This document shows, piece after piece, positions 17,628 to 26,987 of a DNA stretch of 64,000 bases. Position numbers and translations under genes: made by a program. The DNA is from Sphingopyxis sp. OPL5 (GTDB lineage Bacteria > Pseudomonadota > Alphaproteobacteria > Sphingomonadales > Sphingomonadaceae), in NCBI RefSeq assembly GCF_003797775.2, contig NZ_CP060725.1, positions 3,590,001 to 3,654,000 on the forward strand, written 5' to 3'. The first letter of the stretch is position 1; each line of letters begins with the position of its first letter. The notes beneath the pieces are model-generated. The model saw only the letters and a list, made by a program, of their open reading frames with translations. It had not been told where the DNA came from and searched no databases.

Positions 17628-17962
17628 ACGAGGCGCCCGCCAGCGCGCGTCCGTCGGGTCCGGCCGGATGCCTGATGGGCGGCGCGTTGTTCGCGGTGGT
17701 CTTCGTCGCGGTCTGGCTTGCCGCGATCACCCTCTACGGGCTGGTGGTCGAGCAATGGGAACTCGTGCGCGTGCGGCGCGAATTCAGCTATGACTGGGTG
17801 TTTCTCTATGCCCCGCTGATTGCAGCCGGCCTCGGATTCGTCGCGGCCTTCTTCGCGACCCGGCGCTTCTCGGCGGCGCGGCTGACCTTGTTGATCGTCG
17901 TGACCGGGCTGATCGCACTGTTCGCGGGCATCCTGCTCTTCGGGCTTGGCGGACTGCTCTGA
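17624..17962 (+). CDS. small hypothetical membrane protein
   Basis: A 112-residue protein with about three hydrophobic helices: around [36 protein letters not shown], and [19 protein letters not shown]. The TTG start overlaps the gcvPB stop by four bases; an internal ATG is also possible. No family is recognised. Its place at the end of the gcv operon suggests co-transcription, but a link to glycine metabolism is only an inference. Confidence 0.6.
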   Translation: MNEAPASARPSGPAGCLMGGALFAVVFVAVWLAAITLYGLVVEQWELVRVRREFSYDWVFLYAPLIAAGLGFVAAFFATRRFSAARLTLLIVVTGLIALFAGILLFGLGGLL

Positions 17963-18004
17963 CGCTGGCAAGGCACGGGGGCACCGCGAACGAGGGGACG
18001 ATCG

Positions 18005-18460
18005 ATGAGTTGGGATACACTGTTTCTGCTGGCCAATTACTGGGCGATTGCGGGCTGGATCGTCCTCGCTTTCGCACCGCGGGGGCCGCGCCTCCTGTCG
18101 CTGGTCATGTATGCCGGCGTCTTTCTCCTGTGCCTCACCTATGTGGTGCTGATCGTCGGCTTTCTAAGCGGGGCGATCGATCCCGGCGGACCGGGCACCG
18201 ACGGCAACCTGACCTCGCTCGCCGGGGTGATGAAGCTGTTCGATACCCCCGGCGGGACGACGATGGGCTGGATCCATTATCTCGCGTTCGATCTGTTCAC
18301 TGGCATGTGGATCGCGCGCGATGCCGACCAAAAGGGCTTCAGCCGCGTCGTGCAATTTCCCTTTCTGTTCCTGACGCTGATGGCGGGCCCCGTCGGCCTG
18401 TTCCTGTGGCTGATCGTTCGCGAACGCCGCGCGCGGGCCCACGCCAAAGCCGCGAAGTGA
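18005..18460 (+). CDS. ABA4-like family membrane protein
   Basis: A 151-residue, four-helix membrane protein. The sequence resembles the ABA4-like family (DUF4281): [20 protein letters not shown] at the N-terminus, the central [20 protein letters not shown], and [14 protein letters not shown] near the end. Plant ABA4 is required for neoxanthin formation, but the role of bacterial members is not established. Its stop overlaps the GTG start of the DUF938 methyltransferase by four bases. Confidence 0.75.
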   Translation: MSWDTLFLLANYWAIAGWIVLAFAPRGPRLLSLVMYAGVFLLCLTYVVLIVGFLSGAIDPGGPGTDGNLTSLAGVMKLFDTPGGTTMGWIHYLAFDLFTGMWIARDADQKGFSRVVQFPFLFLTLMAGPVGLFLWLIVRERRARAHAKAAK

Positions 18461-19092
18461 CACCGCGGCCCTGGATGCCGGGCGACGGCGACGAAGCGGC
18501 CAAGCGCCATGCCCCCGCAACGACGCGCAACCGCGACGCGATCGCCGCGGTGCTCGCCGACTGGCTGCCGCCCGCGGGAACGGTGCTGGAGGTGGCGAGC
18601 GGTTCGGGCGAACATGCGGTGCATTTCGCGGCCGTCTTTCCCCGTCTGCACTGGCAACCGAGCGACCCCGACCCGGCCGGGCTGGTTTCGATCGCCGCCT
18701 GGAGCGCCGACGCGGGCCTCGTGAATATCGCGCCGCCGCTCGCGCTCGACGCGTCGGCGGCCGACTGGCCGATTGCGAAGGCCGATGCGATCCTGTGCAT
18801 CAACATGGTGCATATCAGCCCGTGGGCGGCGACGCTTGGCCTGTTCGCGGGTGCCGGCCGGCTGCTGGCGCCCGGCGCGCCGCTGATCCTCTACGGACCT
18901 TATTTCGATCCCGCTGTGCCGACCGCCGAAAGCAATCTTGCCTTCGATGCCAGTTTGCGGGCGCGCAACCCGGCATGGGGGCTGCGCGACCTCGATGCGG
19001 TCCGGGCTGCGGCAGCGGATGCCGGGCTGGATTTCGCCGAGCGGCGGGCGATGCCCGCGAACAATCTGATGCTGCTCTTCCGTCGGGCCTAG
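18457..19092 (+). CDS. DUF938 family SAM-dependent methyltransferase-like protein
   Basis: A 211-residue class I methyltransferase-fold protein. The GTG start overlaps the upstream stop (GTGA); the DUF938 signature [14 protein letters not shown] comes at residues 16-29. [16 protein letters not shown] is the SAM-binding glycine loop, and [18 protein letters not shown] and [14 protein letters not shown] follow as expected. The C-terminus NNLMLLFRR is family-typical. The substrate is not known. Confidence 0.85.
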   Translation: MTPRPWMPGDGDEAAKRHAPATTRNRDAIAAVLADWLPPAGTVLEVASGSGEHAVHFAAVFPRLHWQPSDPDPAGLVSIAAWSADAGLVNIAPPLALDASAADWPIAKADAILCINMVHISPWAATLGLFAGAGRLLAPGAPLILYGPYFDPAVPTAESNLAFDASLRARNPAWGLRDLDAVRAAAADAGLDFAERRAMPANNLMLLFRRA

Positions 19093-20360
19093 GCGCCCTT
19101 AGGCGTTCCCGGTCCCTCGGGTGGCTGGCGCGCATAATCTTCGGGCGTGATGTCCAGCCGTTCGATGCGCGGCGTGAATTCGCGGCGGCGCATGTTGGTG
19201 CCGGTGGCATCGTCGGTCCAACGCGCCGTCAGCGAATAGCGCTCGACCATGTAGAAACCCGGATTCACGCCATCACTTCCCGGTTTGAGCGGAGCGTAAA
19301 CGCGCCCTTCGAGATGCGTCACCACGGGGGCCAGCCACTGGGTGCCGCCGCTCGAGCGCAGCACTTCGATATCTGACACCTTGCCCGACGGCGTGACCCA
19401 GAATCCGATGTCGGCCCATTTGCCGATCGAATTGAGCGCGACCAGCCGACGCGACGTATCGCCAGCCGCAATGGCCAGGAAACCGGCGCTCGTGACGCTG
19501 TCGGCCATGCTCTGGGTGGCGGGGTTGCGCATGGTGTCGATGCCCGGCGACTTGATCGGTGATGCCGCGATCAGGATCGGCCGCGCGGCGCCGCCTTCGG
19601 CGGCGAATTGCCGCAGCAGAGCGCTGGTCGAATCCGACCGGCCCGCTTTCCGGTCCATCCGCGCCAGCGATACCTGCGCGACGAGCCGCAGGTCGTCGGT
19701 GTCCGGAAGCGGATCGGCGATGATGTCGTTGAGCATCGCGCGGGCGCGCTTGCGGTCAGCGGATAGATTGCTGTCCTCTGTCGCGACCTGTGCGAGCACC
19801 GCCTGCCGTAGCCGTGCATATATGGCGATGCGGTTCAGCCCGCGGCCCAGCGCCTGCGCTTCGACGTCGGCATAGATACGCGCGGCCTCGTCGGGGAAGC
19901 CGAGCTTGGCACGGCTGTCGCCCACCTCGATCTGCGCGCCGAGTACCCGCGGATCGTCGCGGTCGAGTCCTTCTCGCAGGGTGTCGCGCATCGCGAGCAC
20001 CGACGACTGGAAACTGCGCGCTTCGCCGACATGTTCGGCGACACGGCCGTTGGCGCGATAGAGGTCGGATACCGGCACCGGGAAGGCGCGGGCGTGCGCC
20101 TTGTTGCGGTCGATCGACTTCAACAGCGTCGAGCGTGCATCCTTGTACCGGCCGGCGAGGAACTGGTTCTCGGCATGTGTCAGCGTCGCCGCGACGTCCT
20201 GGTCGGGCGGACAGGCGCGGGCGAGGCACGCGGCAAGCGCCGCGGCGGTCTCGCCGAGCGGCTGGCCGGTGACGATGATGGGGCCGTCGGTTTCGGCGGC
20301 AAGCGCAGGCGCGACCGACAGGGTCGCGGCGAGCGGGGCGAGAAAAATCAGGCGACGCAT
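19089..20360 (-). CDS. secreted protein with TPR-like repeats and TonB-like C-terminus (paralogue A)
   Basis: A 423-residue protein. The start at 20360 ([21 protein letters not shown]) gives a clear signal peptide and follows GGGAGAAGG; a longer frame to 20420 lacks such a site. After [20 protein letters not shown], residues about 60-290 are helical and repeat-like ([40 protein letters not shown]). The last 110 residues resemble a TonB C-terminal fold ([20 protein letters not shown]). It is clearly paralogous to the adjacent gene at 20431-21651: both share [13 protein letters not shown] and [15 protein letters not shown]. Function is unknown. Confidence 0.75.
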   Translation of the reverse strand: MRRLIFLAPLAATLSVAPALAAETDGPIIVTGQPLGETAAALAACLARACPPDQDVAATLTHAENQFLAGRYKDARSTLLKSIDRNKAHARAFPVPVSDLYRANGRVAEHVGEARSFQSSVLAMRDTLREGLDRDDPRVLGAQIEVGDSRAKLGFPDEAARIYADVEAQALGRGLNRIAIYARLRQAVLAQVATEDSNLSADRKRARAMLNDIIADPLPDTDDLRLVAQVSLARMDRKAGRSDSTSALLRQFAAEGGAARPILIAASPIKSPGIDTMRNPATQSMADSVTSAGFLAIAAGDTSRRLVALNSIGKWADIGFWVTPSGKVSDIEVLRSSGGTQWLAPVVTHLEGRVYAPLKPGSDGVNPGFYMVERYSLTARWTDDATGTNMRRREFTPRIERLDITPEDYARQPPEGPGTPKGA

Positions 20361-20430
20361 CGACCTTCTCCCTTCACGCTGATGTGCGCGAAGGGTCTCA
20401 TGAACGGCGCTCTTCGTCAATCGGACCCGG

Positions 20431-21651
20431 TCAACCCGTCTTGTCGTCGTCGATGATCGGCCGCTGGTAATTTTCGGGGGTGATGTCGAGCCGTTCGATG
20501 CGCGGGGTCGCTTCGCGGCGGCGCATGTTGGTGCCCGTCGCGTCGTCGGTCCAGCGCGCGGTCAGCGTATAGCGCTCGATCATGTAGAAGCCGGGGGTCG
20601 CATCATTGTCGGTGCGGCGCAGCGGCGCATAGACGCGGGTCTGGATTTGCTTGAGCACGGGTTTCAACCATTGCTTCGTGCCTTCGCCGCGCAGCACCTC
20701 GATATCGCCGACGCGGCCGTCGGCGTTGATCCAGAAACCGACATCGGCCCATTTGGCGATGCTGTTGAGCGCGGTCAGCCGCTGCAGCGTGTTCGCCTGC
20801 GGCTGGTCGTTGCCATAATCCTGGGTCAGGTCGATGCGCTTGATCGGTTCGCTGAACAGCAGCAGCGGGCGCGTCGCGCCGCCCTTGGCGGCGAAATCCT
20901 TCAGGATCGCCTCGGTCGAGCTTGCATCGCCCTTCTTGCGGTCCATGCGCGCGCGCATGACCGTCGCGACGAGCGCGAAATCCTCGCCGCCGGCGAGCGG
21001 CTGCGCCGAGATCTCGTCGAGCTTCGCGCGGGCCTTGGCATAATCGGCGTCGAGTCCCGAGGCTTCGGCCTCGGTCTGCAGCAACAGCGCCTGGCGCACG
21101 CGCGCGAACATCGCGACGCGGTTTTGCCCGTTCGCCAGCGCATCCTTTTCGACATCCTGATAGATGCGTTTCGCTTCGTCGGGGAAGCCCAGCTTGGCGC
21201 GGCTGTCGCCGACCTCGATCTGCGCGACCATCACGCGCGGGTCCTTTTCGCCGAGTCCGGCCTTCAGCGTGTTGCGCATGTCGAGCACCGACAGCTGGAA
21301 ATTCTTCGCCTCGCCGACATGTTCGGCGACGCGGCTGTTGGCGCGGAACAGGTCGGAGACCTCGACCGGATATTTGGTCCCGAACTTGCGGTTGCGGCCG
21401 ATCGACTTGAGCAATGTCGTGCGCGAATCCTTGTATTCGCCCTGCAGCAACTGGTTTTCGGCATGGGCGAGCGAGGCCGCGACATCCTCGTCGGGCGGGC
21501 AATTGCGCGCGAGGCATGCCGCGAGCGCGTCGGCGGTGTCCTTGAGCGAACGGCCGGTGACGACGATTTCGGGGTCGCCGTTGGTCTGCGCCGCGGCGGG
21601 AAAGGCGAAGGCCGAGGCGAGCAGCAGGATCGACAGGCGGGTCTTGGTCAC
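20431..21651 (-). CDS. secreted protein with TPR-like repeats and TonB-like C-terminus (paralogue B)
   Basis: A 406-residue protein with a GTG start at 21651 behind a GGAGA sequence. The signal peptide ends near FAFPAAAQ. It has the same layout as its neighbour: IVVTGRSLKDTADALAACLA, then helical repeats (ENQLLQGEYKDSRTTLLKSI), then the TonB-like end (VGFWINADGRVGDIEVLRGE). Similarity across the full length is high enough to call a tandem duplication. It reads first in the transcript, with paralogue A 70 bp downstream. The proteins lack an N-terminal anchor, so they are unlikely to be energy-transducing TonB itself. Confidence 0.78.
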   Translation of the reverse strand: MTKTRLSILLLASAFAFPAAAQTNGDPEIVVTGRSLKDTADALAACLARNCPPDEDVAASLAHAENQLLQGEYKDSRTTLLKSIGRNRKFGTKYPVEVSDLFRANSRVAEHVGEAKNFQLSVLDMRNTLKAGLGEKDPRVMVAQIEVGDSRAKLGFPDEAKRIYQDVEKDALANGQNRVAMFARVRQALLLQTEAEASGLDADYAKARAKLDEISAQPLAGGEDFALVATVMRARMDRKKGDASSTEAILKDFAAKGGATRPLLLFSEPIKRIDLTQDYGNDQPQANTLQRLTALNSIAKWADVGFWINADGRVGDIEVLRGEGTKQWLKPVLKQIQTRVYAPLRRTDNDATPGFYMIERYTLTARWTDDATGTNMRRREATPRIERLDITPENYQRPIIDDDKTG

Positions 21652-21932
21652 ATGAGTCTCCGTGCGGGCGATGGCGCCGCTGTGTTATTTTGATAATCCA
21701 CCATAGAGGGATTGCCCAGGTGTCGCAATAAGTTGGGCGCGCCGCGATGCAATGGTCGCCCGCCCAATGCACCGCGCGCTTCGACGAACGCCCGACGTCG
21801 TGCGGGATTGCATAGAGAGCGAACTATCCGCAAGATGGCGGACGACACGCGGCGCGCGGATGGCTTGTCAAACCGCCCGCGACGTTGTTATCAGACTTGA
21901 GAATTTCCGAGAACGGCATCCGGGAGAGATTT

Positions 21933-23489
21933 ATGAAAGCGCTGGCCGACCTTCTGACTTTTGACGAGTTCCTCACCCATTGGGCGGCCGACCGTCCCGA
22001 CCGGCTCGCGCTGCGCGAAGAGGATCGCGAGTTCAGCTATGGCGAACTCGACGATCTGACCGCGAAGGTCGCGAGCGCGCTGATCGGCGCGGGGCTAAAA
22101 AAGGGCGACCGCATCGCGTGGATCGGCAAGAACAGCGACCTCTATTTCCAGCTCTTTTTCGGCGCGGCGCGCGCGGGGATCGTCATGGCGCCGATCGGTT
22201 GGCGGCTGTCGCCCGCCGAATGGGCCTATGTCCTCAACGATACCGGGGCAAAGATCCTGTTCACCGGCCCTGGCTTCGAGGCGGTGGCGCAGCAACTCGC
22301 CGGCAAGCTCGATCATGATCCGCGCATCGTGGGTGACGGCGAAGCGCGCGCACTGATTGCCACGACCGCGCGCGCGGCCTTCGAGGGCTCGGGTCCCGAC
22401 GACGCGGTGCTCCAGCTTTATACCTCGGGCACCACCGGCAATCCCAAGGGCGCAGTGCTGTCGAACCGCAACCTGTTCGCGCTGCGCCGCAATTCCAGCG
22501 ACCTCGACCTGCCCTATACCAAGTGGGAGGATGATGAGGCGGTGCTGGTCGCGATGCCCTGCGCGCACATCGGCGGCACGGGACTTGGCATCATGGCGCT
22601 CGCGGCGGGACTGCCGGGCGTTGTCCTCGCCGAATTCAACCCCGATGGCGTGTTCGACGCGGTCGAGCATCATGGCGTGACGCGCTTCTTTATCGTGCCC
22701 GCGGCGCTGCAGATGCTGCTGCTCCACCCGCGCTGCGCCGAGACCGATTTCAGCCGCCTCAAATATATCCTCTATGGCGCCGCACCGATCCCGCTCGAAC
22801 TGCTGCGCCAGTGCATCAAGATGTTCGGCGCCGACTTCATCCAGGCCTATGGCATGACCGAAACGACGGGCACCATCTGCATGCTGCCGCCCGAAGATCA
22901 TGATCCCGAAGGCAATCAGCGCATGCGCTCGGCGGGCAAGGCGCTGCCCGGGGTCGAAATCCGCATCCTCGGCGACGACGGGCAGGCGGTGCCGGTGGGC
23001 GAAGTGGGCGAGGTCGTGACCCGCTCGTCCAACAATATGATCGGCTATTGGAACCTGCCCGAGGCGACGTTGAAGACGATGACCGCAGACGGCTGGATCC
23101 ACACCGGCGATGCGGGTTATCTCGACACGGACGGCTATCTTTATATCCACGACCGGATGAAGGACATGATCATCTCGGGCGGCGAGAATGTCTATCCGGC
23201 CGAGGTCGAGAGCGCGATCTTCGGCCATCCGGCGGTGCAGGAGGTCGCGGTGATCGGCATTCCCGATCAGAAATGGGGCGAGACGGTGAAGGCCGTCGTC
23301 GTGCCCAAGCCGGGCATGAGCATCGACGAGGCCGACATCATCGCCTGGGCGCGCGAACGCATCGCCGCGTTCAAGGCGCCGCGCAGCATCGACGTGATCG
23401 AGGCGCTGCCGCGCAACGCCAGCGGCAAGATCCTGCGCAAGGATCTGCGCGCGCCTTATTGGGAGGGGCGCGAACGGATGGTCAATTGA
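21933..23489 (+). CDS. AMP-dependent fatty-acid--CoA ligase
   Basis: A 518-residue acyl-activating enzyme that forms acyl-CoA through an acyl-adenylate. ATG 21933 follows GGGAGAG closely; the frame extends to 21885 without a good site. Motifs are LYTSGTTGNPKGAVLSNRN (AMP-binding P-loop), YGMTETTG (A5), GWIHTGDAGYLDTDGYLYI (A7/A8), DMIISGGENVYPAEVE, and the C-terminal catalytic Lys in LPRNASGKILRKDLR. It belongs to the long/medium-chain group; the actual acid cannot be told. It overlaps the GFA gene by four bases. Confidence 0.9.
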   Translation: MKALADLLTFDEFLTHWAADRPDRLALREEDREFSYGELDDLTAKVASALIGAGLKKGDRIAWIGKNSDLYFQLFFGAARAGIVMAPIGWRLSPAEWAYVLNDTGAKILFTGPGFEAVAQQLAGKLDHDPRIVGDGEARALIATTARAAFEGSGPDDAVLQLYTSGTTGNPKGAVLSNRNLFALRRNSSDLDLPYTKWEDDEAVLVAMPCAHIGGTGLGIMALAAGLPGVVLAEFNPDGVFDAVEHHGVTRFFIVPAALQMLLLHPRCAETDFSRLKYILYGAAPIPLELLRQCIKMFGADFIQAYGMTETTGTICMLPPEDHDPEGNQRMRSAGKALPGVEIRILGDDGQAVPVGEVGEVVTRSSNNMIGYWNLPEATLKTMTADGWIHTGDAGYLDTDGYLYIHDRMKDMIISGGENVYPAEVESAIFGHPAVQEVAVIGIPDQKWGETVKAVVVPKPGMSIDEADIIAWARERIAAFKAPRSIDVIEALPRNASGKILRKDLRAPYWEGRERMVN

Positions 23490-23905
23490 CCAACGGCGAG
23501 GCCGTCCTCGAAGGCCGCTGCCTGTGCGGCGATGCCGGCTGGACGCTTGCCGGCGATCCCGGTTCGATCACTGCCTGCAATTGCACCATGTGCCGCCGCT
23601 ATGGCGCGCTGTGGGCCTATGACTATGAGAATGAGCGCATTCGGATGACGGGGCCGACGGCGACTTTTGCGCGCCGCGGCAAAGCCGATCCGGCGCTCGA
23701 AATCCATTTCTGCCCGAGTTGCGGCTGCTTGCTGAGTTGGCGCGGTTTGCGACCGGAGGAAGATGGACGGCGTCGCATGGCGGTTAACATCCGCCTCGCC
23801 GAACCCGAGGCAGTGGCCGACCTTCCGATCGACCATTTCGACGGCCTCGACAGCTTCGAGGACTTGCCGGGCGATGGCCGCTGCGTGCGCGATATGTGGT
23901 ACTAG
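23486..23905 (+). CDS. GFA/CENP-V fold zinc protein
   Basis: A 139-residue protein of the glutathione-dependent formaldehyde-activating (GFA) family. The TTG start overlaps the acyl-CoA ligase stop. The family's cysteine pattern is complete: Cys12 and Cys14 (CLCG), Cys31, Cys33 and Cys36 (CNCTMC), and Cys76 and Cys79 (CPSCG), enough for two zinc sites. The coupling to the ligase suggests a linked role, but members of this family have varied and mostly unknown substrates. Confidence 0.85.
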   Translation: MTNGEAVLEGRCLCGDAGWTLAGDPGSITACNCTMCRRYGALWAYDYENERIRMTGPTATFARRGKADPALEIHFCPSCGCLLSWRGLRPEEDGRRRMAVNIRLAEPEAVADLPIDHFDGLDSFEDLPGDGRCVRDMWY

Positions 23906-23999
23906 TGCGGCCAGGCCGCTGTCTTGCGACACAGGGGCGGCGCGTCTAGGATAGCCGAGCCGCCCCAGCCATTCGAACAGGGGGCGGCGGGGAGGTCGG

Positions 24000-25622
24000 A
24001 TGTCGATCGGCTTGGCGTATGCGCTCCTGACCGCACCGGTCGCGGCCTCCGCTGTTCCGGTGACGGTCATCACCGTCCACGACCTCACGCCCAAGGAAAT
24101 TCGCGCGATGCAATGGCGCGACCGGCGGCTGGTCGCACTCTGCCGGAGCGCCGCGCGTCATCGCAACAACCTCGACAAATTGCTGGTCACCAAGGGCGCC
24201 GATGGCGACAGGCTGTCCGAAGTCGCATGGCAGCTCTGGGATGGCGAGGATGGTTGTCGCCGGGACCGCGCGCTGGCGATCGATGTGACGCGCCGTGTCA
24301 TCGACGGCAAGGCGCTGACCGCCGCCGACGTCGACACGGTCGCGCAGCTCGCCATGTTCCTCCAGTCGCGCGGCGAACCCGCCGACCTGAGCGAACTCGC
24401 CGAGCTTCGACGCATAATGTGGGTGCGCGGCGACTATTATGGCGTCGGCGATTCCCCGACCTGGTCGGCCGATGAAAAGCGCGATTTTGTCGCGCGCGAC
24501 GATGTTTGGGCCTTCATCGACAGTCCCGAACGGCGCGAAGGATGGAAGCATCGGGCGATGCTGCTCGAGGCGTTGCTCGACCCCTTGTCGCCGCGTCACG
24601 ACGCTGCGCGCGCGGTGTCGATGATCGAGGAGGGGAATGACAGCCGCGACTGGACGCGTGCGGCGCGGCTGCTGCTCGAACGCAAGCAGTTGCCCGCCGA
24701 TCCCGTGCGTGCCGAAGGACTGCTTGTCCGAGCCGCCGAATATGATGACGCGGCCCGCCTGTTGCTGCTGCCGATCCTGGCGCCGCGCCTCGACGGCTCC
24801 GATCCCGTCGCCGCTCAGGCCGCGCTCAAGGCGATGCAGGCCTGGGCGTCAAAGGCCGAGGCAGGCGGTGCGGCCACCCGTGCGCTCCTTTGGCCGGGCC
24901 TGGTGAAGAAGCTCTCCGCCCCCGCTTCCGAGGTGCAAATGGCGGCGGCCCGCGACCTGACCCAATATGCGATTCTGGGGGCCGAGGCCGACCGTGCGCC
25001 CTTGCTTCGATGGCTCGACACGGCGTTGCGTGACGGTAGCGAGGCGGAAAAGACCGCTAGCTGGGGAAATCTGGGCCGTTTGATGATGAAGCAGGAACCG
25101 GGCGCCGCCGAGGTGATGGCCGCGGCCTATGAACGGGAGGGCGGCCTGCTGGACGGCGGGGCACTCCAACCGGCAAATTTCCAGCCGTTCATCACCGCCG
25201 ACGATTATCCGGCACGCGCCCTCCGCGACGAAAGCGAAGGTGTCGTCGAGGCCGAAGCCGTGATCGCGCCCAATGGTCGCGTCCTCCACGTCGTGGTGAC
25301 GCGCTCGGCGTCGCCGATACTCGACGACATTGTCCAGCGGCTCGTCGTTCGCCGCTTCCGCCTCAAGGACAAGCCGGAATTTGCGGGGCACTATGTGCGC
25401 GCGAAGCTGCCGTCGATCCAGTTTCGCCTGCCGAATTGCGACATCCGCGCTGACCGCACGCCAGCTGTAGAGGCCGCGATCCTGGTCGACGGCGATTATT
25501 GCCCCCATCCAATCCAGGATGTGCCGCTGTCCGTGACGACGGCCAGCCGCGTCTCAGAAAAACTGCGTGCCGCCGTCCTGGTTGATGATCGCGCCGGTCA
25601 TATAGGCGGCGCGCTTCGATAG
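24000..25622 (+). CDS. secreted protein with TonB-like C-terminal domain
   Basis: A 540-residue protein whose ATG follows GGGGAGG. The N-terminus (to about residue 22, APVAASA) looks like a signal peptide. Residues about 40-380 are helical and rich in Leu/Ala (Sel1- or TPR-like in spacing, but no clear repeat unit). Residues about 400-490 look like a TonB C-terminal fold (EAEAVIAPNGRVLHVVVTRS followed by VRRFRLKD). It is a third protein of this architecture within 6 kb, though only the C-terminal part resembles the tandem pair. Its 3' end overlaps the convergent SDR gene by 69 bp. Confidence 0.65.
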   Translation: MSIGLAYALLTAPVAASAVPVTVITVHDLTPKEIRAMQWRDRRLVALCRSAARHRNNLDKLLVTKGADGDRLSEVAWQLWDGEDGCRRDRALAIDVTRRVIDGKALTAADVDTVAQLAMFLQSRGEPADLSELAELRRIMWVRGDYYGVGDSPTWSADEKRDFVARDDVWAFIDSPERREGWKHRAMLLEALLDPLSPRHDAARAVSMIEEGNDSRDWTRAARLLLERKQLPADPVRAEGLLVRAAEYDDAARLLLLPILAPRLDGSDPVAAQAALKAMQAWASKAEAGGAATRALLWPGLVKKLSAPASEVQMAAARDLTQYAILGAEADRAPLLRWLDTALRDGSEAEKTASWGNLGRLMMKQEPGAAEVMAAAYEREGGLLDGGALQPANFQPFITADDYPARALRDESEGVVEAEAVIAPNGRVLHVVVTRSASPILDDIVQRLVVRRFRLKDKPEFAGHYVRAKLPSIQFRLPNCDIRADRTPAVEAAILVDGDYCPHPIQDVPLSVTTASRVSEKLRAAVLVDDRAGHIGGALR

Positions 25623-26354
25623 CAGGAAGGCGAAGAGGTCGGCGAGTTCGTGCGGCCGCCCGACGCGCCCCAGCGCGACCTTCATTCCCCATTGTTCGGT
25701 CATCCAGCGGTCGAGTGCCGCCTCGGGGTCGTCGCCATAGGCCGCGACCGCCTGCTCGGTAGCCGAGGCCAGCGCCTCGGTCGCCACCGCGCCGGGCGCG
25801 ACGCAGTTTACGCGCACGCCCTTCGGGCCATAGGCGATGGCGAGATTCTTCGACAGCGCCGCGATGCCCGACTTCATCGCGACATAGGGATAAAGATGCG
25901 CCGCCGCGGCGCGCGTCGAATAGGACGCGGTGAGTACGACCGCGCCGCCGCCTGACGCTGCGATGATCGGCAGCGCCGCCTGGCACGCGCGCACGCTGGT
26001 CATCAGCACCGCCTGAAAGCTGGCCTCCCACGCGGCGTCGCCGTCCTCCTCGAAGCTGCCGTGGCTGAGCACCGGTCCCGCGGTGACCGCGAGGCCATAG
26101 AGGCGGCCGAAATGATCGGCGGCGGACGCGATGGCGTCCTCGACCTCGCCCGGCCGCGTCGCATCAGCGCCGCGCACGATCACCTCGGCGCCGAGCGCAC
26201 GCAGCGCCGCAGCCTTCGCCTCGCCGCGCTCCATATCGCGCGCGATCAGCGCCAGCTTCGCGCCTTCCTCGGCCAGTTGCCGCGCAGTCGCATAACCCAT
26301 GCCCTGCGTCCCGCCGACGATGACGATCGGCTCGCCTGCCAGTTCGAGGTCCAT
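25554..26354 (-). CDS. SDR-family oxidoreductase
   Basis: A 266-residue classical short-chain dehydrogenase/reductase. The cofactor loop is GGTQGMGYA near residues 14-22. Catalytic residues are Ser144, Tyr157 and Lys161 in the YVAMK motif, and VRVNCVAPGAVATEAL follows. The C-terminal AAYMTGAIINQDGGTQFF is family-typical. It reads together with GST and EamA genes in one leftward group (12 bp to the GST gene). The substrate is not evident. Confidence 0.9.
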   Translation of the reverse strand: MDLELAGEPIVIVGGTQGMGYATARQLAEEGAKLALIARDMERGEAKAAALRALGAEVIVRGADATRPGEVEDAIASAADHFGRLYGLAVTAGPVLSHGSFEEDGDAAWEASFQAVLMTSVRACQAALPIIAASGGGAVVLTASYSTRAAAAHLYPYVAMKSGIAALSKNLAIAYGPKGVRVNCVAPGAVATEALASATEQAVAAYGDDPEAALDRWMTEQWGMKVALGRVGRPHELADLFAFLLSKRAAYMTGAIINQDGGTQFF

Positions 26355-26366
26355 CGCGGCGCTTCC

Positions 26367-26987
26367 CTATGCCGGCTTTTGCCGTTCGCGCGCGCGGACG
26401 AACCCGTCGCGCGCCATGCAGCGCGCCAGCCACGCCTTGGTCGCCTCGCCCAGCACATCGTCGGCCTTCAGCGTGGTGGCGAGAAAGGCGGCATAGCCGA
26501 TGACGATATCGGCGATGGTGAAGCGTCCCGCGACGAGCCACTCGCGGCCATCGCCCAGCGCCGCCTCGATGCTCTTCGCACGGCCACCGAAGAAGGCCTT
26601 ATAATCGTCGACCGCCTGCGCCAGCCGCCGCTCCGGGGCCTCGACGCGCGTGTAGCGCAGCATGATCGCGAGCGGGAAGGTCAGCGTCGCGTCGCTGCGG
26701 TGGAGCCAGTTGCGATAGTCCCAATAATCCGCTTCGTCGCGGCGTACCTCGAGCGGTGTTCCCTCCGCGATGCGTTCGCAGATCGCGGCCGACTCGGTCA
26801 TCAGTCGCCCGTCCTCGACCCAGCCCGGCACCGTCATCAGCGGGTTTACAGGGCGGTAATCGGGGGCAAAGGCGCGAGGCGGAAAAGGCAGGACACGCAG
26901 GTCGACGTCGATCCCCGCCTCCTCGACCGCCCACAGACAGCGCAGCGAACGCGCGTCGGCGCAATGATAGAGGATGGGCAGGGTCAT
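26367..26987 (-). CDS. glutathione S-transferase family protein
   Basis: A 206-residue GST. The start at 26987 overlaps the upstream EamA gene stop (ATGA); the longer open frame to 27251 is out of register with family similarity. The N-terminal thioredoxin fold runs ILYHCADARSLRCLWAVEEA through NPLMTVPGWVEDGRLMTESAAI, with the cis-Pro and the Glu-Ser glutathione contact. The helical C-terminal domain includes WLVAGRFTIADIVIGY, the conserved N-capping Asp motif. Confidence 0.88.
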   Translation of the reverse strand: MTLPILYHCADARSLRCLWAVEEAGIDVDLRVLPFPPRAFAPDYRPVNPLMTVPGWVEDGRLMTESAAICERIAEGTPLEVRRDEADYWDYRNWLHRSDATLTFPLAIMLRYTRVEAPERRLAQAVDDYKAFFGGRAKSIEAALGDGREWLVAGRFTIADIVIGYAAFLATTLKADDVLGEATKAWLARCMARDGFVRARERQKPA

